A DNA stretch of 64,000 nucleotides from Bacteroidetes bacterium ADurb.Bin174 (GTDB taxonomy: Bacteria; Bacteroidota; Bacteroidia; Bacteroidales; Paludibacteraceae): NCBI GenBank assembly GCA_002070265.1, contig MWCX01000093.1, positions 1-64,000 of the forward strand, given 5' to 3'. The notes beneath the pieces are model-generated. The model worked only from the letters and a program-made list of their open reading frames with translations. It searched no databases and had not been told where the DNA came from. Below, piece by piece: positions 36,401 through 44,252 of this stretch. How positions within the stretch are numbered: the first letter of the stretch is position 1; each line of letters opens with the position of its first letter. A program made the translations under genes and the position numbers.

Positions 36401-37938
36401 TATGGTTCCATGCAGTTTCATGGGATAGGGTAATGAAAAACGGCAGGACTTTATGGGACGCTTTGTGTCTTAAATACGAAGAAGGAGTAAATCAGGCGGC
36501 AGGATTTAGAAATACCTGGAAAGAAGTGAAAGCATACGTTGATTATAATCGCTTTAATAATGTACTTGAAAAACTGGAATTGCAGGCAGAAGAAGCTATT
36601 TGGTGGAAAAACGCTTGCCTCCTGAATTTTCAATCTTATCACAAAAAACCTTTTCCGGAAGACGTGACGGAGCCGGTTTACAGTTTGGATGTTTTGAAGT
36701 CGGTGAGTTTTTCTACAAATAGTATTTTTGGATGTCCTTCCGTATCGGAAGTATATGAAAATGTGATAAGTAAAAAAATACAACCTACCAATGATATTGA
36801 TTACACACATTTGATAATAAACAATGATTTTGATTTGGCACCGGATGCCGAATGTAATCCTGTAATTGTAACAGCTAATATGGATGGCTGGTATAATAAT
36901 GCATGGAGACCAACAAGATCTTCTTGTCCATCAAAGCAATTTTATGGTTGGACTCATGACACATCTGTCTTGGGTACCAGTGAATCCCAGGGAATTAATG
37001 CTGATGGAGGGTCGTCTAAACATGGAAGTTGGGCTTGCTGGGTAGGAGGAAATGCAGACGGGTCAGAGGAAAGAGAAATTGAACTTTATCAAATCATTGA
37101 TAAGGAAGATTTACCGGCAGGTACATATAGGGTACAATGTTTATTGGCTGTGGGAAGCAGTGCCCACAAAAAATTTAACCAACGATTTTTTGCCAACAAT
37201 CGTGTTCAATATTTTGGAACTTCCGGGGCTTACGTGAACAATTTGGTTGACGATGGTAGCGAAGATTATAGTTTCGCCGGATACACGGAATATAGTGAAA
37301 CTCAAATGAAGGAGATGAAGATTTACATCAATATTGGTGAAAATGACTCTCTCAGATTAGGCATTCGTACCAGCAATAAAAATGTCAGTGGCGCCATCAC
37401 AACGCAGCAATCACCGATGTTTAGAACAGATTATTTCCGTCTTACAAAAATTCATCCTGATGATGCTGCTGATGCAACTCTTAGTAATATAACGTTGGGT
37501 ATTGGAACATTGGATTTTTCACCTGAAATCACTACGTATAATGTTCAGTTACCGGAAAACACTACCAGTGTAACTCCTGTAGCTACTCCTAATATTGCAG
37601 ATGTGAAGATAGAAGGATGTGAAACTGTTGACCTTAGCACCGGATCCGGAGTTTCATATATAAAAGTGACCGCTCTTGATGGAATTACTACAAAAACTTA
37701 TACCATTCAATATACTGTACATTCTACGCAGATTGATGAGGTAGCAGGTACTAAGGTTATCTGGACTGTCGTTGATGGGAAGTTGGTTGTAAAAGGGGTA
37801 GATGCTTATACGGTTTATAATGTCAACGGAATGAAAATAGCCGGAACAAACGGACCTGAGACGTCAGTTCATTTAATCCCGGGTGTATATATTGTAAAAG
37901 CAAAATCAACCCAACCATTCAAAATAGTCGTATATTAA
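33454..37938 (+). CDS. Multidomain F5/8C + SGNH esterase + GH67 alpha-glucuronidase with CBM-like module and T9SS-like tail
   Basis: A 1494-residue secreted fusion. Order: signal peptide; discoidin-like domain (~30-170); SGNH/GDSL esterase (~175-372) with Ser185 (GDSN), Asn256 (GTND) and Asp349/His352 (DGIHP); a short Ig-like strand region (~380-445); GH67 (~445-1115); shared module (1120-1333; nt 36811-37452); cadherin-like domain (~1338-1425); T9SS-like tail. GH67 catalytic residues are present: Glu703 (NSEGQPGP), Asp776 (GPLDFQP) and Glu804 (ITQEYLG). Their spacing of 73 and 28 residues equals that of Cellvibrio GlcA67A (E292, D365, E393). Likely removes acetyl esters and terminal methylglucuronic acid from xylo-oligosaccharides. 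No clear promoter was found in the 141 nt after the upstream terminator. Confidence 0.88.
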   Translation: MQTKLQLPFIIFCFFCLGWSGVNVQAEVSSVKLYRYNLVEANTYSGDSGFDVSSDVSILRLWDGGTSAGINDNKATGDVEAWVEFDFGKEEEIGEARLFEDNGGNQVTHWKVQYWSGSSWVDIFPYVESNTNGWQTQTFAVKTSKVRFYAKCTITGSCVSIHELELYTKPSPVRKKTVIGCVGDSNTEGAASSDKSFYAWPIQLGKILGKEYQVRNFGRSGATLFREGDQPWTATNQYTLHKNLNPDISIIALGTNDSKDKNWKVIANSSETFRNDYLNLIREFQSYSSNQEIYMLMPIKAYTGNKFGILDEVIKDEIIPIIREISKTYGIAVIDGYRATENIPHLMADGIHPNDEGLGIIAEKVQSILQTPKPVIITQGTPSTIAYAEYRWYKNDVLISGASDPTYIAPQPGVYKVAVKLNADTDDVIVSNNFEVSETNVELFIEEPKALNNLPAEDGSNLWLRFEGGAQATITKSDNAIGTTALIAMEELQENWKGTTVRLTLNENPTNLKDGYKINTAATEITISADEEIGLLYGAYHLLRLQQTDADMSSLDIEETPYYQHRMLNHWDNLSGTIERGYAGRSIWKWPELPSVISSRYKMYARANASVGINATVLNNVNSTADILKTEYLNKIKVLADEFRPYGIKVYLSLYFTSPMRLGGLSTADPLNQDVINWWTSKINEIYTLIPDFGGFLVKANSEGQPGPQDYGRTHADGANMLAKILEPYNGLVIWRAFVYGNQSAERSAQAYLEFKPLDGKFDDNVVIQIKNGPLDFQPHEPFSPLFGAMEDTKLGLEIQITQEYLGAANHLVYLAPMWKEVLESDTYQDGEGSTVLKKISESSVIAGVANIGEDANWCGHDFAQANWYAFGRLAWNPYLSSEEIAKEWIAQTFCTDPSFVDTVSKLMLDSWLAAVNYMTPLGLNFLASTGHHYGPLPWSRNNFHKAGALTIGVLRDAGVTQYNEPLKSKFGSIETCPEENLLWFHAVSWDRVMKNGRTLWDALCLKYEEGVNQAAGFRNTWKEVKAYVDYNRFNNVLEKLELQAEEAIWWKNACLLNFQSYHKKPFPEDVTEPVYSLDVLKSVSFSTNSIFGCPSVSEVYENVISKKIQPTNDIDYTHLIINNDFDLAPDAECNPVIVTANMDGWYNNAWRPTRSSCPSKQFYGWTHDTSVLGTSESQGINADGGSSKHGSWACWVGGNADGSEEREIELYQIIDKEDLPAGTYRVQCLLAVGSSAHKKFNQRFFANNRVQYFGTSGAYVNNLVDDGSEDYSFAGYTEYSETQMKEMKIYINIGENDSLRLGIRTSNKNVSGAITTQQSPMFRTDYFRLTKIHPDDAADATLSNITLGIGTLDFSPEITTYNVQLPENTTSVTPVATPNIADVKIEGCETVDLSTGSGVSYIKVTALDGITTKTYTIQYTVHSTQIDEVAGTKVIWTVVDGKLVVKGVDAYTVYNVNGMKIAGTNGPETSVHLIPGVYIVKAKSTQPFKIVVY

Positions 37939-37958
37939 AATTCTAAAATACAGAATAA

Positions 37959-40184
37959 ATGAAAAAAAAATTACACTCTTTCGTAATTACTCTCTGTTTG
38001 ATTTTGATAACAGGAAACATACAAACACAAAATCTCGTATCTCATCAGGATGCTTCAGAGAATCAAAGATTACTCGTTGTTTTATTGGCCGGACAATCCA
38101 ATATGGCCGGACGGGGTATTTATTCCGAATTAGCACCAGCTGATACGGTTACGTATGCCAACATCTTATCTTTAAACAGAGATTCGGTTTGGGTCAGAGC
38201 CAGACATCCGTTGCATTGGGACAAAAGCGCAGCGGCTGTCGGTATGGGAATCAGTTTTGCCAAACGCCTGGCAGATTATATAGGTGGAGATGTAGCTATT
38301 GGTTTAGTGCCATGTGCTGCCGGAGGAACTAATATTGACAGATGGATCAATGATGAAAAACCTTCAGATATTCCATATTATTTATATTCCAATCTGATAT
38401 CAAGAGGAAAGAAAGCAGCGCAAAGCGGGGATATTATCGGTATGATATGGCATCAGGGAGAAGCAAATGCCGGTGACGATCCCGCAGTATATCAAGGAAA
38501 AATGGAAACCTTATTTACAAAAATCAGAACGGATTTGAATTTGTCTGATATGATTATTGTTGCAGGAGAATTGGGACACTATCTTGCTACTAATAGTAAT
38601 TATGGCGAGCAAAAATTAGCCAATGTAAATTCGGCCATTCATGGAGTGAACAATGTTTTAACCAATTATGGAGTGGCTAAAGCTACCGGTTTAACAGCAA
38701 ACTCAGATAATCTTCATTTTACTGCAAATTCACAAGTTGAATTTGGTAAACGATATGCTGATGTTTTTTATTCTATCTATAATACTTCTGCTGCTTCGCT
38801 GACCTCACTTGAATTGAGTGAAGGTATGTTGAGTCCTGCATTCAATCCTGATATAACCGAATATACCTGTTATCTTCCTCAGGGAATTACGAGCATTATT
38901 CCAAGCGTAACTTCTTATGTTGGAGGAAGTGTAGATGGTGCTGAAGCAATTGATGTGAGTTCGGGCAGCGGATCTTTTACGATTACAGTAACTGCTGTTG
39001 ATGGTATTACGAATAAAATATATACTATACATTATAAAACAAGCAATAATGTTGATTATACGAATCTGATAATAAATAACGATTTTGATTTGGCACCTGA
39101 TGCCGGTAATTGTTCCGAATCTATTCCTGTGGCACCTGGTATTGATGGCTGGGATAATAACGCATGGAGACCCAGGTTATCAACGTGTAAGCAATTTTAT
39201 GGTTGGACCTTTGATGTGAATTTCAATGATCTGGGAAATAATTCCCAGGGTATTAATGCAGATGCTACTAACAAGCATGGTAATTATGTGGCATGGATTG
39301 GAGGCTCTACTAAGCTTCCTAATGAAATTCAGGAGTTTTATCAAACTATTGATGGATTACCTGCCGGTACATACAAAATACAATGTCTTCTGGGAGTTGA
39401 TCATAGCAAAATAACTACGCAGCGTTTGTTTGCCAATAACAATGTGCAATACCATGGTAATGAAAATCAATATATTTCAAATCAAATAGCAACAGAAATC
39501 AGAACATTTGCGAATCATTCCACCGGTGCAAATAATTTGAAGGAAATGGAAGTCTATACTACTATTGCTGATGGTGATTCTTTAAAATTAGGCATTCGTA
39601 CAGGAAATAAAAGGAGTGATGGAAGCATTGCCGGTAATGCAAGTGCTCTGTATGGGTGGTTTAAAACAGACTATTTCCGTCTGACAAAGATAGATCCGGA
39701 AATTGCCGGTAATGCTGATCTTGCGGGCATTACGCTGAGTAGTGGTGATTTAAATTTCTCTCCGGAAGTAACTTCTTATGAAGTGGCATTACCCGAAGGA
39801 ACAGAAACAGTAACTGCTTCGGCATTTGCTTTTTTTCAGGAAGTTAAAGTGGCGGGAGCAGGAGCCGTTGATGTAAGTTTAGGCTCTGGGCAGTCAGATA
39901 TAACGGTAACTGCTATTGATGGGGTCACTACAAAAACTTATACCATTCATTATATTGTAGGCTCTCACTCAGGCATTGATAAGGTAGAAAAAAAAATAGC
40001 TTATTGGGTGTCAAATGGAAATTTGACCCTGACAGGTGTTAACAGTTATGCTGTTTTTAATCTCAATGGAATGAAAGTAGCGGAAATGACCGCCGATAGT
40101 GAGGGTAAAAGTGTTAAACTGGCTCCGGGCTTTTATATTGTAAAAACAAAAGGTGCTGAAGCAATCAAGATTGTTGTAAGATAA
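37959..40184 (+). CDS. CE6/SASA-type acetylesterase with accessory modules and T9SS-like tail
   Basis: A 741-residue secreted enzyme. Residues ~30-265 form a sialate-O-acetylesterase/CE6 SGNH domain: nucleophile Ser47 (LAGQSNMAGRG), PCAAGGT, WHQGEANAG and catalytic His253 (DNLHFTANS). CE6 members are acetyl-xylan esterases. Then a cadherin-like domain (~275-360), the shared module (370-578; nt 39066-39692), a second cadherin-like domain (~585-670) and a tail ending GFYIVKTKGAEAIKIVVR. It starts 20 nt after the GH67 fusion, so they form an operon, and it duplicates the esterase function already fused to GH67. Confidence 0.85.
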   Translation: MKKKLHSFVITLCLILITGNIQTQNLVSHQDASENQRLLVVLLAGQSNMAGRGIYSELAPADTVTYANILSLNRDSVWVRARHPLHWDKSAAAVGMGISFAKRLADYIGGDVAIGLVPCAAGGTNIDRWINDEKPSDIPYYLYSNLISRGKKAAQSGDIIGMIWHQGEANAGDDPAVYQGKMETLFTKIRTDLNLSDMIIVAGELGHYLATNSNYGEQKLANVNSAIHGVNNVLTNYGVAKATGLTANSDNLHFTANSQVEFGKRYADVFYSIYNTSAASLTSLELSEGMLSPAFNPDITEYTCYLPQGITSIIPSVTSYVGGSVDGAEAIDVSSGSGSFTITVTAVDGITNKIYTIHYKTSNNVDYTNLIINNDFDLAPDAGNCSESIPVAPGIDGWDNNAWRPRLSTCKQFYGWTFDVNFNDLGNNSQGINADATNKHGNYVAWIGGSTKLPNEIQEFYQTIDGLPAGTYKIQCLLGVDHSKITTQRLFANNNVQYHGNENQYISNQIATEIRTFANHSTGANNLKEMEVYTTIADGDSLKLGIRTGNKRSDGSIAGNASALYGWFKTDYFRLTKIDPEIAGNADLAGITLSSGDLNFSPEVTSYEVALPEGTETVTASAFAFFQEVKVAGAGAVDVSLGSGQSDITVTAIDGVTTKTYTIHYIVGSHSGIDKVEKKIAYWVSNGNLTLTGVNSYAVFNLNGMKVAEMTADSEGKSVKLAPGFYIVKTKGAEAIKIVVR

Positions 40185-40254
40185 TATTAATATCATTTTT
40201 AGATTGTATTTTCAATAGTAAATAAAATATCCTAAATAATATTCAAATAGAATT

Positions 40255-42939
40255 ATGCATTACGCGAAAAGACTGCTGTTTACCATCATTGTATTAATAA
40301 TATCTGTAATTCTTTGTGCAAACAACTCAAAGAAAATTATTATTAATGAGTTTTTGGCTTCCAATTCAACAATACTACAAGATGAAGATAACGACTATTC
40401 GGATTGGATAGAATTGTATAATCCCGGCAACTCAGCAATTAATTTGCAGGGCTGGAGGCTGACTGATTCGGATAGCAAACCGGCTAAATGGATATTTCCA
40501 CTTGTTTCAATTCCTGCTAAACAGTATTTGGTTGTTTTTGCTTCCAGTAAAAACCGCACCAATCCTAATAGCGAGCTACACACCAATTTCAGTCTCTCCA
40601 AAGATGGCGAATATCTTGCGATTATTGAGCCGGACGGAACAATTTGCGATGCATACACACCTGTTTTCCCTCCTCAACAGACAGATATTTCCTATGGTTA
40701 TTACGAAGGACAGCATGTTTTTTTTGAAATCCCGACACCAGGCGCTGAGAATACGATTGAAAACAAAATACAACCCCCTGTGTTTGGCGTGGAACGTGGG
40801 TTCTTTGATGAGCCATTTACCGTTTCATTAACTGTATCTGATCCGGACACAAAGATTTATTATACAACAGACGGAACACGTCCAACAGAGCAACATACAC
40901 TATATACCGGACCTGTACATGTTGCTAAAACCACCCCATTAAGAGCGGTTGGAATAAAAAATGGAGTTCCCGGTCCTGTTGTTACCAATACATATTTTTT
41001 TGTTGAAGATATTGTTAATCAACCCAACAATCCGACAGGATATCCTGATCGTTGGGGATATTTAGGCAGTGATATAAGATACGATGACTACGAAGTAGGA
41101 GAGCGTGCTCCAGCTGATTATGCGATGGACCCGAATATATGCAATCATCCTTCTTATAAAAATCAGATTAAAGAAGCCTTTTTGGCTATTCCCAGTGTAA
41201 GTATCGTAACTAACCTCGGTTATCTTTTTTCAGATTCAACCGATGAAAATGAAGGAGGAATATACATTCATACAGGAGTAAATCTGGGGGATGGTTGGGA
41301 ACGTCCGGTTTCTCTTGAATATTATGAACCTTCGACAGGAAGGCAATTTCAAATTAATTGTGGATTAAGAATACATGGTGCTGCCAGCCGGCAACCAGAA
41401 AAATCAGGAAAACATTCATTTCGTACTGTTTTTCGAAAAACATACGGAGAAGCAAATTTAAAATTTGATTTGTTTGAAGAAGAAACAGCCGTCACTAAAT
41501 TTGATCATCTGGTTTTTCATGCTGGATATAATCTCAGTTGGTTACATTCGGAATCCAGTCAAAGAAAGAATGCACAATATACGAATGATTCTTTTAGCAA
41601 AAGAATTCAGCGTGATATGGGACATCTTTCTTCCCATGACCGTTTCGTTCATTTGTTTATCAATGGGTTGTATTGGGGACTTTATAATATTTCGGAGAGA
41701 ATTAATGATAAATTTATGGTTTCTTATTTTGAGGGCGATGAACTTGATTTCGATGTGATCAATCATGATGGACTTGCAGACGGAGATATTACCACATTCA
41801 ACAGAATGGTTGACTTAGCTGCAAACGGAGAATTTGATCAACTGTTATCAGAGCAATTATTGTACATGGAGAATTACATTGATTATATATTGCTTAATTT
41901 TTACATAGGAAATCTTGATTGGTCTCATAACAATTGGTACGCGGCGCGAGGCCGGATTGATCCGGGAAATGGATTTTATTTTTTCAGTTGGGATGCTGAA
42001 AATAGTTTGACGGATGTAAATATTAACAGGATAAATGGATTGCAAGGGCAACTTCGTTCCATCATGTTCGGCAGTTCCAGTGGCTCATCTACAGATGGTG
42101 GGTTATATAATAACGATGAATTCAGACTGTTGTTTGCCGACCGTGTGCATAAGCATTTTTTCAATGGGGGAAGCCTGACACCGGAAAAGACAATTGAACT
42201 TTACAAAAAAATAGCTGCTGAGATAGACCTTGCAGTTATTCTTGAATCTGCACGTTGGGGCGATTACAGAATGAATACACTGACTCCTCAAAACTCTAAT
42301 CCGCCGCTTTATACATGCAATGACCATTGGCTTCCAAGAAAAGAAAAATTATTGAACGATTATTTTCCGAGACGTACCGGTATTGTATATGAACAGTTGG
42401 AAAATTTAGGGTTGGTTTCTGAGATTGCGCCTCCTGTTTTTAGTTCTTATGGGGAAAATGTGGATGATTTTATTGAATTGTCTATGAGCACAACCGATGG
42501 TTTAATTTATTACACCACAGATGGAACAGATCCTCGCGAACGAGGTACAGGAAATATAACAGCCGGTGCAATACATTATTCTGCTCCCTTACATATAACT
42601 GAGGCATGCACCATCAAAGCCAGAACAAAAAATGGACAGCTATGGTCAGCTTTGTCGGAAGCAATATTTACAGGAGGAAATGTATTGAGAACTCCAATTA
42701 TTCGCAATGATATTCAAAAAGTATATTGCTACGATAATTCACTGTATCTGGTGCTCGAAAAGCCAGGCAATGTACGAATCGAAATTTATTCTACAGATGG
42801 AAAATGCGTACAAGAAATTGATACTTATGTTTATAAGGGTAATAATCAGATAAGACTTTCAGGTGTTGTTCCAAGTGGAGCATACATATATAAAGTGTTA
42901 TTGAATGGAACACTCTATAATGGAAAAATTATTTACTGA
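40255..42939 (+). CDS. Lamin-tail (LTD) + chitobiase-type beta-sandwich + CotH-family protein, secreted
   Basis: An 894-residue secreted protein. Residues ~22-160 are a lamin-tail domain (IINEFLASNSTI, DWIELYNPGN, LQGWRLTDSDSK). CHB_HEX_C_1-type strands follow (IYYTTDGTRPTEQHTLYTG ~200-215, and a second copy YYTTDGTDPRERGTG near 755). Between them lies a CotH-like kinase-fold domain (NCGLRIHGAASR, NGLYWGLYNISERIND, NLDWSHNNWYAARGR, FYFFSWDAENSL). The C-terminus is T9SS-like. CotH proteins of spores phosphorylate coat protein; the role in a PUL is unknown. It lacks the shared module. Confidence 0.8.
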   Translation: MHYAKRLLFTIIVLIISVILCANNSKKIIINEFLASNSTILQDEDNDYSDWIELYNPGNSAINLQGWRLTDSDSKPAKWIFPLVSIPAKQYLVVFASSKNRTNPNSELHTNFSLSKDGEYLAIIEPDGTICDAYTPVFPPQQTDISYGYYEGQHVFFEIPTPGAENTIENKIQPPVFGVERGFFDEPFTVSLTVSDPDTKIYYTTDGTRPTEQHTLYTGPVHVAKTTPLRAVGIKNGVPGPVVTNTYFFVEDIVNQPNNPTGYPDRWGYLGSDIRYDDYEVGERAPADYAMDPNICNHPSYKNQIKEAFLAIPSVSIVTNLGYLFSDSTDENEGGIYIHTGVNLGDGWERPVSLEYYEPSTGRQFQINCGLRIHGAASRQPEKSGKHSFRTVFRKTYGEANLKFDLFEEETAVTKFDHLVFHAGYNLSWLHSESSQRKNAQYTNDSFSKRIQRDMGHLSSHDRFVHLFINGLYWGLYNISERINDKFMVSYFEGDELDFDVINHDGLADGDITTFNRMVDLAANGEFDQLLSEQLLYMENYIDYILLNFYIGNLDWSHNNWYAARGRIDPGNGFYFFSWDAENSLTDVNINRINGLQGQLRSIMFGSSSGSSTDGGLYNNDEFRLLFADRVHKHFFNGGSLTPEKTIELYKKIAAEIDLAVILESARWGDYRMNTLTPQNSNPPLYTCNDHWLPRKEKLLNDYFPRRTGIVYEQLENLGLVSEIAPPVFSSYGENVDDFIELSMSTTDGLIYYTTDGTDPRERGTGNITAGAIHYSAPLHITEACTIKARTKNGQLWSALSEAIFTGGNVLRTPIIRNDIQKVYCYDNSLYLVLEKPGNVRIEIYSTDGKCVQEIDTYVYKGNNQIRLSGVVPSGAYIYKVLLNGTLYNGKIIY

Positions 42940-43002
42940 AAAAATATTTTGTTTTTAAAAGAGATTGTTGTACATTATTAGTACATAATAGGTAAGAGAA
43001 AA

Positions 43003-43048
43003 TAACCCTAAAAAACAAATGATATAAATAGGTTAAAAATAAGGGTTA
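43003..43048. repeat. Inverted repeat upstream of the third PUL promoter
   Basis: TAACCCT (43003-43009) and AGGGTTA (43042-43048) are perfect inverted arms 32 nt apart. The left arm continues CCTAAAA as in the 16476 element, so these may be extra half-sites for the same regulator. Confidence 0.35.
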
Positions 43049-43066
43049 CAACTTTTTTTATGAAAT

Positions 43067-43101
43067 TAACCCAAATAGTAATCTATTATGATATATCTTT
43101 A
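43067..43101 (+). promoter_or_regulatory. Composite PUL promoter, copy 3 (43.2-kb unit)
   Basis: TAACCC-N6-TAATCT (element 43067-43086), 7 nt, then TATCTTTA (43094-43101), one mismatch from TAnnTTTG. The predicted leader is about 75 nt. Same geometry as the copies at 16476 and 25541. Confidence 0.7.
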
Positions 43102-43181
43102 CTCTATATAAAGGATATTTAGTAGTAAAATATTTGAATCTTTTAGCAACTTAATTTTTAATTTATTTAATTGTATTTATC

Positions 43182-44165
43182 ATGAAAAAAAAGTACTTAA
43201 TAAACGGATTATCAGTAGTAATCATTGTTTTTTTCTTAATGGGGACAGGACAAAATCTGTTTTCACAAGAGCAAGATACTGATTACACACATTTAATTGT
43301 AAATAACGATTTTGAGTTGGCATACGACGCAAATTGTGATCCGGTAACGGTTACGCCGGATATGGATGGTTGGCTTAACAATGCATGGCGGCCGACAACA
43401 TCGAGCTGTGCAACACACCAATTTTATGGATGGACATGGTCTCTTGGTTTTAAGGACGAAGGTGGAAACAATGTAATGGGAAATAACTCTCAGGGTCTCA
43501 ACAAAGATTTTAATAACATGAATGGTGAATATGGCTGTTGGATTGGAGGTACTTTAATATTACCTGAGCTTGTTGAACTTTATCAGGTCATAAATGATTT
43601 ACCGGCAGGAACCTATAAAGTACAATGTCGCTTGGGAGTGGGAAATAATAAAAAGACAAGTCAGCGTTTGTTTGCTAATCAGGACGTACAGTATCACGGA
43701 ATGGAATCTCAGTATATTTCCAATCTGACAACAGGTGAGATTGCTACTTTTGCAGGATGGAATGGAACCACTGAAAAAGACTTGGAAGAAATGGTGGTTT
43801 ACACTGTTATCGAAGCAGGTGACTCGTTAAAATTAGGAATTCGTACCGGTGGTATAAATTCTGACGGAAATGTTGTGGCACAAGCAAATCCTTTTCATGG
43901 CTGGTTTAAAGTGGATTATTTCCGTCTGACAAAACTTGGCGAAGCAAACGCAGTTGATAAAAATTTGTCGGATGCAGTAAATATCTGTGTGCAAGATTGT
44001 AAATTGAAGGTGACAGGGGTAGATGCATACATGGTTTATAATCTCAACGGGGTAAAAGTTGCAGAGATACAAGCCAATGCTGCAGATGTTTCGGTTGATT
44101 TACATCCCGGGGTTTATATTGTAAAAACCAAAATGGGTAAAGTAGCCAAAGTACTTGTTCAATAA
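43182..44165 (+). CDS. Secreted single-module (CBM-like) protein with T9SS-like tail
   Basis: A 327-residue protein made only of a signal peptide, one copy of the shared module (38-252; nt 43293-43937) and a T9SS-like tail ending GVYIVKTKMGKVAKVLVQ. No catalytic domain is visible. The module has the DFELAYDA, NNAWRPT, QFYGWT, SQRLFANQ and GWFKVDYFRLTKL signatures of the other copies. Its position directly behind a PUL promoter suggests an abundant surface or secreted glycan-binding protein; this is inference. Confidence 0.75.
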   Translation: MKKKYLINGLSVVIIVFFLMGTGQNLFSQEQDTDYTHLIVNNDFELAYDANCDPVTVTPDMDGWLNNAWRPTTSSCATHQFYGWTWSLGFKDEGGNNVMGNNSQGLNKDFNNMNGEYGCWIGGTLILPELVELYQVINDLPAGTYKVQCRLGVGNNKKTSQRLFANQDVQYHGMESQYISNLTTGEIATFAGWNGTTEKDLEEMVVYTVIEAGDSLKLGIRTGGINSDGNVVAQANPFHGWFKVDYFRLTKLGEANAVDKNLSDAVNICVQDCKLKVTGVDAYMVYNLNGVKVAEIQANAADVSVDLHPGVYIVKTKMGKVAKVLVQ

Positions 44166-44252
44166 TTCTTTTATTCAACTTTGTAAAATTAAACATCAAG
44201 AAATAAAAGTTTCTTGTGATAAAATTATTATTATTTCATAAAAAATTATGTC

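Noticed and set aside
41465-41758. Out-of-frame open frame inside the CotH gene
   Set aside because: It is a shadow of the real gene with no signal or family match.
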